NCBI GenBank assembly: GCA_963664465.2
Contig: CAXXSU010000015.1
Coordinates: 434,001-498,000 of the forward strand
Direction: 5' to 3'
DNA: 64,000 bases
Source: CAVOAK01 sp963664465
Lineage (GTDB): Bacteria; Pseudomonadota; Alphaproteobacteria; UBA8366; CAVOAK01
Numbering within the stretch: position 1 is the first letter of the stretch; the number at the start of each line of letters is the position of its first letter. Both the position numbers and the translations under genes were made by a program. Positions 8,796 to 17,474 of the stretch are shown here, piece after piece. The notes under the pieces are model-generated. The model was not told the origin of the DNA and searched no databases. It saw nothing but the letters and a program-made list of their open reading frames with translations.

Positions 8796-9134
8796 GAATG
8801 GCGCCCTCCACGCTGTGGACGGAGTAACCTGGGACTTCTCGCTAAAAATCACCCAACTGGTTTGATCGTGCGCCAAAATTTCTTGGCTGGCAATATGGCC
8901 GTTTTCCGTCTTTGGAGAGGATTGGCGACTGGTTTCCGAATGTCCGCGCTTGGATCACAAGCGGGGTCTAAAATGCTGCGTTGCTGAGGTCAGCTTTTGG
9001 CCAGAGCGGACATTGAAACGCACTCGGCGAACGCGCTCGGCGAACACGCTCGGCGAACACGCTCGGCGAACGCGCTCGGCGCCAAGCAGCCAACATCACC
9101 ACCGATCAACCCGCCTGGCACACATGACGACGGC
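8796..9134. other. Intergenic gap with AGCGGACAT element and tandem repeat
   Basis: No convincing gene. The first half is the TauD upstream flank duplicated in the previous gap. About 8930-9015 is an element with AATGTCCGC near its left end and GCGGACATT near its right end, an inverted pair. It is followed by the 13-bp tandem repeat listed separately. Confidence 0.6.
9021..9080. repeat. 13-bp tandem repeat, about 4.6 copies
   Basis: The unit CGCTCGGCGAACA, with one or two variant bases, repeats head to tail at 9021-9033, 9034-9046, 9047-9059, 9060-9072 and a partial copy at 9073-9080. It lies 55 bases from the end of the convergently placed aldolase gene. There are no spacers, so it is not a CRISPR array. 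Confidence 0.88.
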
Positions 9135-9866
9135 CTAATCCCGCGTGAACACCTCGTTTAGGGTAGGAACATGTTTCGCATCGACTGAGCCCTTACCGGT
9201 GAAGCCCAGTTCGCGGGCCAGCACCGCCTCGCGTTTCATCCCCTCAGGGTCTTCACGATCGGAGAACGGGGTATCAATGACATCAAGTCCAGCCAAAGCG
9301 GCGGCATGAACCAGGCGCGAACGCGCATAGAGCAGCGGCTGCCATGCATTCCGGCATCGCAACTGGGCCGACATATCGTGGCCGCCAAAGAACAGCCCAT
9401 CGATCCTGGGGCTGCATCGGCCAATTTCGGCTGCCGCTTGCAATCCTTCCTTTGTTTCGATGATTACGTAGAAACGGCACTCATGTCCGCGCTCGGTCAA
9501 AAGATCATCGAGCCAGACAACCTCTTCGGGGGTTCCCACTTTCGGTAGCATGAGCGCATGTGGTGGCGTATCCGTGGCGAGAACGGCCTGCACGTCAGCC
9601 AAGCCGAACGCTTCGTGCAGACTATTGATACGAACGTATCGCTCGATCCCGACATCGGCCCCGTCATTGCCATGGGGCGAACCAAGCAGCGCCAACGCAT
9701 TCTTTCGCGCCGTATCTTTGTCCTTGGGTGCAATGCGACCTTCAAGGTCTACGCCGACCATATCGGCGCCACTTGCCAACGCCATTGGAAACAACTCTGG
9801 CTTCATCCCGGAAATGGAGAAGAAGCTCCGGCGGGATACCACTGGACGTTTTTCAGAATTAGTCAT
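9135..9866 (-). CDS. HpcH/HpaI aldolase / CitE-like lyase
   Basis: A 243-residue protein of the citrate lyase beta-subunit-like family. Visible family features are DMVGVDLEGRIAPKDKD near residues 35-50, the Arg of YVRINS near 77, LPKVGTPEEV near 107 and VIIETKEGL near 133. The usual DLED is DLEG here. Enzymes of this type cleave or form C-C bonds of acyl-CoA substrates (malyl-CoA, citramalyl-CoA, citryl-CoA) with Mg2+. It is divergent from the amidase at 10020, and malate synthase lies further along, which could connect glyoxylate chemistry, but no operon link is seen. Confidence 0.78.
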   Translation of the reverse strand: MTNSEKRPVVSRRSFFSISGMKPELFPMALASGADMVGVDLEGRIAPKDKDTARKNALALLGSPHGNDGADVGIERYVRINSLHEAFGLADVQAVLATDTPPHALMLPKVGTPEEVVWLDDLLTERGHECRFYVIIETKEGLQAAAEIGRCSPRIDGLFFGGHDMSAQLRCRNAWQPLLYARSRLVHAAALAGLDVIDTPFSDREDPEGMKREAVLARELGFTGKGSVDAKHVPTLNEVFTRD

Positions 9867-10019
9867 CTTTTCTGCCTTAGATCAGGAGTCAAATTAAGTG
9901 ATCAAATTGCAATCCAACTGAGGACAATGCAAATAGATCATTTGCCGATACGGGTGAAGTGAGAGTGTACTATTACGATAGGCCGCAGCGTCGATCAAAA
10001 GGCAAAAGGGGCTAAGGTA

Positions 10020-11426
10020 ATGGACTATACGCAGTTGTCAGCGCGCGATGCCGTCGCAGCCATGACACGGGGCGATTTCACGGCTGAAGCGTATGCTGGC
10101 GCGCTGATTGCCCGATGCCACACGTTGGCGGATCTCAACGCCTTCATCGCGCTCGACGAGGAGCAGTATCTCGAAGCGGCTCGCGGCGCTGATCTGCGAC
10201 GCGCAAGCGGCTTGCGCTTGGGCCCATTGCACGGTCTGCCGATTGCAGTGAAGGACAATATTGAGTTCGCGGCATTACCCACGACAGCCGGCACGCCATC
10301 GCTCGCCCACCATCAGCCAAAGCGCAACGCCAAGGTAGTGCAGGCGCTGCTCGGCGCCGGTGCCGTGGTGATGGGCAAGACCAACCTGCATGAAATCGCC
10401 TATGGACTGACCAGCAACAACTACCACACCGGAGCCGTGCGCAATCCCTACGATCGGAATTTGATTGCCGGCGGCAGCAGCGGCGGAACAGCGGTCGCGG
10501 TAGCCACGCGAATGGCACCGGCGGGGCTCGGCTCAGATACGGGAAGCTCGGTCCGGCATCCGGCCGCATTGTGCGGTATCGCCGGGCTGCGTCCCTCGAC
10601 CGGAAGATATTCGCTAACTGGCGTCGTGCCGCTATCGCTCACCAGAGATACCGTCGGACCAATGGCGCGCAGTGTCGACGACCTCGTCCTACTCGACGAT
10701 GCGATTGCCGGTGAAACTGCGCCCGTTACGCCAACCGCGCTAAAGGGACTGCGTCTTGGGATTCCACGCGGGCACTTCTACGAGCAGCTCGACGCCGAAA
10801 TCGCGCCCTCGATCGAGGCCGCACTGTCTCAGCTCGCCGAGAGCGGTGTCGTGTTGGTGGAGGCCGACATAGCGAACGTGGAGACCTGCAATCGTGATAT
10901 CGCCCGGCCGATCTCCGGTTTCGAATCCCCGCGAGAGCTGCGTGGCTATCTTGAGGAATCAGGCAGTGGGATATCGTTGGAGACGCTTGTCGAGCAAATC
11001 GTCAGTCCGGACGTTCGCATAGCGCTAAAAGAACGGCTCGGTGACGACGCCATCGGCGAAGAGGAATATCTCGCGGCACTGAAGCGGCGGCGCGGGTTTC
11101 AGGCCGATTATCGGCGTTATTTCGAGGAGAATGATGTCGGCGCGGTGGTCTTTCCGACGACGCGGCTTCCGGCTCGGCCGATCAGCGGCGACGCAACCGT
11201 CGAATTTATGGGTGAGCAGATGCTAACGACCCTCGCCTATGTTCATAATCTCGCGCCGGCGACGATAACCGGCGCGCCGGGGTTGAGCATTCCCGTCGGT
11301 CTTACACCGTCCGGCACGCCCGTCGCTTTGGAACTCGATGGGCCCATCGGCGAAGACCGGTCCGTGCTGGCGATCGGTCTATCGTTCGAGGAAATCTTCC
11401 CGCCGCCGACGCCACCGCTCGACTAA
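10020..11426 (+). CDS. Amidase signature family hydrolase
   Basis: A 468-residue amidase with a ribosome-binding AAAAGGGGC upstream. The catalytic Lys is in PIAVKDNIEF near residue 80, the cis-Ser region is GGSSGGTAVAVATR near 156, and the nucleophile lies in GSDTGSSVRHPAAL near 178. The last motif reads DTGSS instead of the common DTGGS, leaving the nucleophilic second Ser in place. The rest resembles indoleacetamide hydrolase or mandelamide-type amidases. It converges on the disrupted gamma-glutamyltransferase gene. Confidence 0.87.
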   Translation: MDYTQLSARDAVAAMTRGDFTAEAYAGALIARCHTLADLNAFIALDEEQYLEAARGADLRRASGLRLGPLHGLPIAVKDNIEFAALPTTAGTPSLAHHQPKRNAKVVQALLGAGAVVMGKTNLHEIAYGLTSNNYHTGAVRNPYDRNLIAGGSSGGTAVAVATRMAPAGLGSDTGSSVRHPAALCGIAGLRPSTGRYSLTGVVPLSLTRDTVGPMARSVDDLVLLDDAIAGETAPVTPTALKGLRLGIPRGHFYEQLDAEIAPSIEAALSQLAESGVVLVEADIANVETCNRDIARPISGFESPRELRGYLEESGSGISLETLVEQIVSPDVRIALKERLGDDAIGEEEYLAALKRRRGFQADYRRYFEENDVGAVVFPTTRLPARPISGDATVEFMGEQMLTTLAYVHNLAPATITGAPGLSIPVGLTPSGTPVALELDGPIGEDRSVLAIGLSFEEIFPPPTPPLD

Positions 11427-11454
11427 CTACGAGCCGCTGCAATCTTGATGCCCG

Positions 11455-12202
11455 CTATTTGTCGGCGGAGATAACACCCGACCAGGGCGAATAGGGATAT
11501 GTCGCGCCAACAAAATCACCAGATGTCGTAGCGCGCATGACCGCATTTGGGCTTGCGAAGTTAACCGGATAAACGCCGGCGCGCGCACTGCTGACCGCGA
11601 ACCGCTCCGAAATCTCCAATACGACCTCGTCAGGCAGCCGGACATCGCAAACCACCGCATCCGGCTCTGTAACATCGACGCGCGGCAGATGTATGGCGGT
11701 CTCGAGATCCAATCCGTTGTCGATCAGAAACGAAGCCAACTGAGCAACCGCTGCCAGAATATGCCGACCACCGGAAGCGCCTGCCGCAAACCACCCCTGA
11801 CCGTCTCGCGTCGCTACGAGCGGACACATATTCGTTAGCGGCCGCACGCCAGGTGCTATCGAGTTCGGTCCGCCAGGTTGTGGATCGAACCACATGACGG
11901 CATTGTTCATCACGACGCCGGTCTCCGGCAGCACGACTTTGGATCCGAAATAGGCAAGCAGCGTGTTCGTAAGGGCCACCATATTCCCCGCGCCGTCGAT
12001 GACGCTGAGGTGCGTGGTACAGCTTGGTGTTGCCGGCGAGCCGCCATGCCCCATCCCGGCAAACCGCGTGCTATATGCGCTGCACAACGCCTCCGCGTAT
12101 GACAGATAGGCACGCGCGTCGGGCTGCCTGCCGCCGGCGAACTCGGTATCCGCAAGCGATTTCATCACTTGAATGAATGTAGGGCCGGCACACAGGCCTT
12201 GA
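11455..12202 (-). pseudogene. ggt: Gamma-glutamyltransferase, 3' half (split by IS copy A)
   Basis: This half encodes GLCAGPTFIQVMKSL, then the autoprocessing and catalytic threonine motif in SCTTHLSVIDGAGNMVALTNTL, NNAVMWFDP and the small-subunit core GASGGRHILAAVAQL. Removing the insertion and one TTGA duplicate restores the frame DLFVPQ-GLCAGP with the 13675-14484 part. The intact product would be a periplasmic or cytoplasmic Ntn-hydrolase cleaving gamma-glutamyl bonds such as those of glutathione. As found, neither half contains a complete enzyme, so the gene is inactivated. Confidence 0.88.
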
Positions 12203-13674
12203 CAGCCCGTTGAAAAAGGCGTCATTGACCGGGTTTCACGCCACGGCGAAGCATATCGCGGCGAAGGCGGTTTCGCCATCCTCCGAGACGATGAGGACGA
12301 TCTGAACGACCAGGACGGCTCCAGCGGGCGTAACAAGCACGAACAAGGCGCCAATTCCGCCCGCCACGGCCTCCTTCGGGGTGCCGGCGCCGATGAGTTG
12401 GCGCATCAGCAACGATAGGTTGTGGCCGGCGACGTGAAGCAGGTATCGCTTGTGCACGTTCTCGCGGCCCCGAAGCCAGGTCCGGCGCATACCGCCGCGA
12501 TCGAGGTTGTGGGCAAAGGAGCGCTCGACGATCTCGGCGCGCAGCTTGAAGGCTTCCCTGGCCACCCCCGATAACAGCCGGGTCCGGTTGTTGGTGACCG
12601 CCCGGCGAGCCGCATCATCTCCGTGCCAGCGCGCAAAACCCTTCTGCTTGGGCTCGGAGATCCGGCTCTTCCAGGGGCCGTCGTCGAGCGCCTTCAAGAC
12701 CAACCGTGAGTGGTAGCCCTTATCGGTCACACATTCGGCCGGATCTTCGGCCGTCGGCGCCACATCCACCGCCTCGAGGTTTGCCTCGGCCGCCGCCAGG
12801 GTCTTGGGAAGCGTTGTCGTATCGCCCTCGTCGGCCGGGTGCAGCTCTCCGCCGCCACCACCGCGCCGGTGTCCAGATCCACCGCGTGCTCGGGCTTGTA
12901 GGCCAGGTGCGTGGTGCCGTCCTTCATCTTGGCGATCTTGGCCTCGGGGTCGCTCCTGGAAACCCAGTCCTGGTTCGAGAGCTTCTTGCCCTTGCGCTTG
13001 CGGTCCAGACGCGCCAGGTCCTCAGCCGTGGGTGTCTCGATACCGCTCTCCTGGGCCAAGCGCTCCAGCATCCCCCGGTAACCCTCGCCCGTGTCCCTCC
13101 GCACGATGTTGCGCAGCGCCGCGTTGGCCTCCATGGTCGAGGCATCCACCCCGATGCGCTCGCCCTTCACCAGACCCGCCTCGGCGATCAGCGCCAGGAC
13201 CCAGTCAAACACCGCCGTGTGGACTTCATGGGGCAGGCGCGCGCGGGTCCGTGACAGCCAGGAATGGTCCGGCACCCGTTCCCGCATCTCCAACAGCAGG
13301 AACTCCCGTAGCGACAGGGAATCCGAGCAGCGCCACTCCAGCCCACGCTCAGAGTCGATACCCTCGAAGTAGCCCACCAGGTGCATACGGAAGTAGCGCC
13401 CGGGTGGCACCGAAGGCGCCCCCATCCTGGCCGCGTAATAGGGCTGGCAGACCGCCTCGGCGAAGCCGTCGAAGCCGCCCCCGATCAGTACCAACTGCAG
13501 GCGGTCGTAAAATACATGACCAGGCGAGCGCGGCATCTCCGACCAGCTCACCATCAAGTCCCCCTGACGATCCTTCTGCTGTCCCATCGCCATCAGCGAC
13601 CCCCCCTTCAGGCCAGGACACCAGAGAATCAGACCATGCCGACTTCGTCCAGGGAAGACTTCGTCAACGGGCTG
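12203..13674 (-). mobile_element. IS5/IS1182-type insertion sequence, copy A (1472 bp)
   Basis: The ends are CAGCCCGTTGAAAAAG (left) and, as reverse complement of the right end, CAGCCCGTTGACGAAG: 16-bp imperfect inverted repeats. The element is flanked by 4-bp duplications TTGA at 12199-12202 and 13675-13678. It sits inside ggt. Compared with copies C and D it carries a 2-base insertion near 12846-12851 that frameshifts its transposase. Family assignment rests on the DDE transposase style (GVDASTMEAN, VTDKGYHS, VERSFAHN) and the 4-bp duplications. Confidence 0.93.
12236..13593 (-). pseudogene. Transposase of IS copy A, frameshifted
   Basis: The reading frame equals the 451-residue transposase of copies C and D, but two extra bases in a CTCTCC stretch near 12846-12851 break it after VVAAE. 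The N-terminal part is open in the frame that continues into ggt, and the C-terminal part (from VDVAPTAEDPAECVTDKGYHS) is in another frame. The three acidic catalytic positions are thus split between frames. A single frameshift in otherwise near-identical DNA implies a recent lesion or a sequencing error. Confidence 0.85.
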
Positions 13675-14484
13675 TTGAGGGACGAAGAGGTCGGCGCCTC
13701 GATAGCCGATAGAGAGCGGTGAAACGATTTCAGCCCGATAGTGTTCAAGGTCGCCGCGTGTCATCGCGCTGCCGCCGGCCCGCAGGTCCGACAGAATCGC
13801 GTTCGCCAGGTCTCCTTCATAGAAGTCGCGCCGCCCGCGAACCGCCAGTTGGCGCAAGGTTTCGGCAAGGCGTGACTGGTCGAGCGGAGGCGCATGCACG
13901 ACAGGCGGATAGTCCTGTGGCAGAAACATTGCCTTCCTGGTCGAAAACTCAGCCAGTTCGCCTGCGGACGTCGTGATGACATGGCTGGCGTACCAATCGA
14001 TCGGCAGCCCCTCCTCCGCAAGTGCGATGGCCGGCTGTAGCGCATCGGCAAAGGAAATTGTACCGAAGGTTTCCAGTGCCAGACCAAGCCCGTCCACAGC
14101 ACCCGGAACGCAGATCGACTCGTAGCCCTTGAGATTCCGATCGTCCTCGACCGCTGGCCAGGCGAAAAATCCGGGTGCCGATCCGCCACTCAGCGGATAG
14201 CGCGCAGGATCGAGCTGTCCGGGTGCGATCATGGAAAAATCGACGACGGACACGGTATTCTCGGCCGCCAAGTAGACGACCATGTAGCCGCCACCGCCGA
14301 TGCCACTCATCCATGGTTCGCGGCAACCCAGAGCGAATGCCGTGGCGACGGCGGCATCCACCGCGTTGCCGCCGCGTTTGAGAATTTCGGCGCCGGCGCC
14401 AGCGGCAACGGTATTTTGAGCTGCGACAAGGCCAGCGGCGGACCGAACCGACGGCTTATGTATCTGCCAATTCTCGCCGATCAC
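13675..14484 (-). pseudogene. ggt: Gamma-glutamyltransferase, 5' half (split by IS copy A)
   Basis: About 265 residues from ATG 14484: MIGENWQIHKPSVRSA, then the GGT N-terminal pattern GAGAEILKRGGNAVDAAVATAFALG, GIGGGGYMVVY, VPGAVDGLGLALETFG and FYEGDLANAILSDL. It ends at DLFVPQ where the insertion begins. Homology continues in the 11455-12202 part. No signal peptide is evident, so this belongs to the cytoplasmic GGT-like group common in catabolic clusters rather than the classical periplasmic enzyme. Confidence 0.88.
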
Positions 14485-14579
14485 GGTGAAGTCCTAGTGG
14501 AGCTCAAGGTCTTGCGGTGCGGTTCACAAGCGCCGTAGAGCGCCGACCTCGGCACGCGGGCTTCCGAACAACGCCATAT

Positions 14580-16223
14580 CTAGGCCGCACGGGCGCCGTC
14601 GAACACCATGTCATAGGCCGGCAGCGTCAGAAAATCTTCGAAATCCGCCGTCGCGACCATGCGCTTGAAGAGATCGGCAGCCGGCACGTAGGCAGAGTCG
14701 GCAAACCCGTCTTTGCCAATGGCCTCGCGGATCTTTGCCAACTCCTCGTCGAGGATTGACTGCAGCAAAACCACATCGATGACCCGGTCGTCGGTCAATG
14801 TTGCCTTATGCCGTATCCACTGCCAAATCTGCGCCCGCGAGATTTCTGCGGTCGCCGCGTCCTCCATCAGATTGTATAGCGGAACGCATCCCATTCCCCT
14901 CAGCCAGGCCTCGATATAGCACACGCCGACGTTGACGTTTTGCCTGAGGCCGTCCTCGGTGATGTCGCCAGCAGGAACCTGGAGAAGATCTTCGGCCGTC
15001 ACATTGACGTCGTCGCGGCTGCGCTCGATCTGATTTGGCCCCGGCATCTCGCGGTCGAATACCTCTTTTGCGATTGGCACCAAGCCCGGATGCGCCACCC
15101 ACGTGCCGTCGTGTCCATCGCCGGCTTCGCGCTCCTTGTCGGCCCGCACCTTCTGCAATGCGCCCCGGTTCGCCTCCTCATCACCTCGGATCGGGATCTG
15201 CGCGGCCATGCCACCCATTGCGTGGACGCCCCGACGATGGCAGGTCTTGATGAGCAGCAAACTGTATGACCGCAGAAAGTGACAGGTCATGGTGACCGCG
15301 CCGCGGTCCGGCATTACGCAGTCCGGGCGGTTCCGGAACTTCTTGATGAAACTGAAGATATAGTCCCAGCGGCCGCAATTGAGCCCGGCCGAATGCTCGC
15401 GCAACTCGTGCAGGATCTCGTCCATTTGAAAGGCAGCGAGGATATTCTCGATGAGAACGGTCGCCTTGATGGTGCCAAGCGGTATGCCAAGCGTCTCCTG
15501 CGCTGCAATGAAGACATCGTTCCACAGTCGCGCTTCGAGATAGGACTCGAGCTTGGGCAGATAGAAATACGGTCCGGTGCCCCGTTCCATCAGCGCTTTG
15601 GCGCAATGAAAGAAATACAGGCCGAAATCGAATAACGAACCGGACATAGGCCCGCCGTCGACGACGACGTGTTTTTCCGGCAGGTGCCAGCCACGCGGCC
15701 GCACAAGGAGCGTGGCGATCGTCTCGTTGAGACTGTAGTCCTTGCCGCTGGCAGGATCGGAAAACTCAATGCTGCGGCGCGCCGCGTCGCGAAGGTTGAT
15801 CTGCCCCTCGACCATGTTCGTCCAGGTTGGTGTCGTCGCATCCTCGAAATCCGCCATGAAGACCGAGGCGCCAGAATTGAGCGCGTTGATGACCATTTTC
15901 CGGTCGACCGGTCCGGTAATTTCGACGCGGCGGTCGAGCAAATCCTCCGGCAAGGACGCGACGGTCCAGTCCGCGTCACGGATCGCTGCGGTCTCTGCCA
16001 GAAAATCGGGGTTCTCGCCCGCATCAAGCTTCACCTGGACAGCCACGCGCTGTTCGAGCAAGCGCCGCCGCTCGGCGCCAAAGCGTCGCTCTAGCATGGC
16101 GACAAAGCCCAACGCCTCGGGCGAAAGGATCACATCGTAAGCAGAATTTGCCTCCGCCTCGATCAACACACCCTCCGCCTGCGCCAGCAGATTGGTCTGT
16201 GTTGCATCACTGGTATCGGACAT
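14580..16223 (-). CDS. aceB: Malate synthase (A type)
   Basis: A 547-residue protein from ATG 16223, preceded by GGGGAGGTAC, a strong ribosome-binding site; the upstream in-frame extension is rejected. Malate synthase signatures are clear: FMADFEDATTPTW near residue 120, LLVRPRGWHLPEKHV near 170, YFYLPKLES near 218, IENILAAFQMDEILHELREH near 258 and the family signature region HRRGVHAMGGMAAQIPI near 332, with LMEDAATAEISRAQIWQWI near 450. It condenses glyoxylate and acetyl-CoA to malate in the glyoxylate shunt. Length fits isoform A rather than the larger G form. No isocitrate lyase is in the window. Confidence 0.95.
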   Translation of the reverse strand: MSDTSDATQTNLLAQAEGVLIEAEANSAYDVILSPEALGFVAMLERRFGAERRRLLEQRVAVQVKLDAGENPDFLAETAAIRDADWTVASLPEDLLDRRVEITGPVDRKMVINALNSGASVFMADFEDATTPTWTNMVEGQINLRDAARRSIEFSDPASGKDYSLNETIATLLVRPRGWHLPEKHVVVDGGPMSGSLFDFGLYFFHCAKALMERGTGPYFYLPKLESYLEARLWNDVFIAAQETLGIPLGTIKATVLIENILAAFQMDEILHELREHSAGLNCGRWDYIFSFIKKFRNRPDCVMPDRGAVTMTCHFLRSYSLLLIKTCHRRGVHAMGGMAAQIPIRGDEEANRGALQKVRADKEREAGDGHDGTWVAHPGLVPIAKEVFDREMPGPNQIERSRDDVNVTAEDLLQVPAGDITEDGLRQNVNVGVCYIEAWLRGMGCVPLYNLMEDAATAEISRAQIWQWIRHKATLTDDRVIDVVLLQSILDEELAKIREAIGKDGFADSAYVPAADLFKRMVATADFEDFLTLPAYDMVFDGARAA

Positions 16224-16553
16224 CGTACCTCCCCGTCGGGCACGTTCCGGCGCCGTACCGGCTTGAGTGCCGCTGTCGCGCCCCGCTTTGTGCGAGGTAT
16301 CCATTGGTAGGCCGCCCCAAAAGCCAGCCTACTCGCTCATCTACTTTACCATCTGACTTGATTCTGCGAAATACCGGTGCGACACGCCTCCACGCAATCC
16401 CGCGACGACGTTGCGTTTTGCGGTCTCAGCGTTGCCGCGCGAGGCTGATAGTCAATATTTCGCCGACGAAACGCCGCGTTGCGACAATCTGCCGGTTTTT
16501 TGCGCACATTGTCGGGTGGCAACCGGCACTATCGTCGGCCAGATTGAAGTGAA

Positions 16554-16695
16554 ATGCCGGTGACTCCACTCGACAACCAAGTGACTCCACTCGACAACCA
16601 AGCACAGCGGAAAATTCTCACCACAGCAAAGGAGTTGGCAAAGAAAGGCGATATCATCATTTCAGAGGGTGGCGGCGAGGAGCAACTGATCTACC
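16554..16695 (+). pseudogene. Possible C-terminal remnant of flagellar switch protein FliG
   Basis: After the duplicated VTPLDNQ the plus frame reads AQRKILTTAKELAKKGDI followed by an IIISEGGGEEQLIY tail. This resembles the extreme C-terminus of FliG (AQ-x-I-x-AK-x-LA-x-xGEI...EELVY), where many FliG proteins stop. Here the next codon is CAA, so the frame runs on with no family likeness. No other flagellar gene is nearby. This is recognition by eye on about 35 residues and may be chance. Confidence 0.35.
16560..16601. repeat. 21-bp tandem duplication
   Basis: The 21-bp unit starting GTGACTCCACTCGACAACCA occurs twice with no mismatch, at 16560-16580 and 16581-16601. Being a multiple of three, it duplicates seven residues (VTPLDNQ) in the frame of the possible FliG remnant. 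Confidence 0.85.
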
Positions 16696-17012
16696 AACCG
16701 TCGAATCGCTCGAACAACGACCTGATTCGATCCGACGGGACAAGGCTACGATGTTCGACACATCTGGACATCTGTCTTGTCGTCAGCTGCCGCAAACACT
16801 CGTACCCGAAGTGCCGGTACCTCGCGGTCAGCCTGCCGCCGAGGTGATCCTCCCTGGCGACGGGTCACACGCCGCTCTGTAAAACTCGGCCGTGTTGCCA
16901 CGAAATGGGCATAGCCCGTCCCTTCTGGCCTCCCAAGCGCGGCCAATTTTTTGCCTATCTTATGGCCCTGGTCTTATGGTCCTGGAATGTTCACCGCTCA
17001 GTCCAATTCGGA

Positions 17013-17474
17013 CTAGATTTCGGATCTCTTGTGCGATCGCGGCACAAACTCCTCAAGCGTATATATGCGCGCCGGTTCCTTGATACCCCTCAAGCGACGT
17101 TCACCGAGAAGCACGGTATCCATACCGCTAGAGTCGGCGAAAATCGACGAGAGCACCAGGCGACAGCCAAGCCGCTTACACAAGCGCTCGAGCCGGCTTG
17201 CAAAATTAACAGCAGGCCCGATAGCGGTGAAATCAAGTCGGTCCGGCGAGCCGATATTGCCGTAATACACATCGCCGAGGTGAAGTCCGATGCCAAAACG
17301 AAGCGTCGCCCGACGCGCGCGCCGCTGTTCGCGGTTCAACTGATCCATGCTGGTAAGCGCCGAACGCGCGGCGCGCACCGCCGCCTCGCAGGCACTGCGT
17401 TGGTCTCCTGAGATTGGGAAGATCGCCAGAAGCCCATCACCTGTAAATTTCAGGACCTCGCCGCCACGGCTTAA
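17013..17474 (-). pseudogene. Class III adenylate/guanylate cyclase, C-terminal fragment
   Basis: Read from the IS boundary, the frame gives GGEVLKFTGDGLLAIFPISG, then RFGIGLHLGDVYYGNIGSPDRLDFTAIGPAVNFASRLERL and a C-terminal GIKEPARIYTLEEF. These are the second half of a class III nucleotidyl cyclase domain, including FTGDGLLA around the second metal Asp and the GSPDRLDFTAIGPAVN nucleotide-binding stretch. The first metal-binding region is missing, so the fragment cannot be active. It continues across IS copy B to the 18863-19462 fragment. Confidence 0.88.

Larger units (their letters stand above)
16224..17012. other. Decayed intergenic region between malate synthase and a broken cyclase
   Basis: Almost 800 bases hold no intact gene that I can support. 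Near 16558-16695 there is a possible FliG C-terminal remnant, listed separately. The rest shows short open frames without codon bias or family resemblance. With the neighbouring broken cyclase this appears to be a degraded segment. Confidence 0.55.

Noticed and set aside
9021..9080. Possible CRISPR-like repeat
   Set aside because: Head-to-tail 13-bp units with no spacers and no cas genes.
12727..14484. 585-residue fusion of ggt 5' half and transposase
   Set aside because: The fusion arises from IS insertion in frame; the two parts are unrelated proteins and the transposase part is frameshifted.
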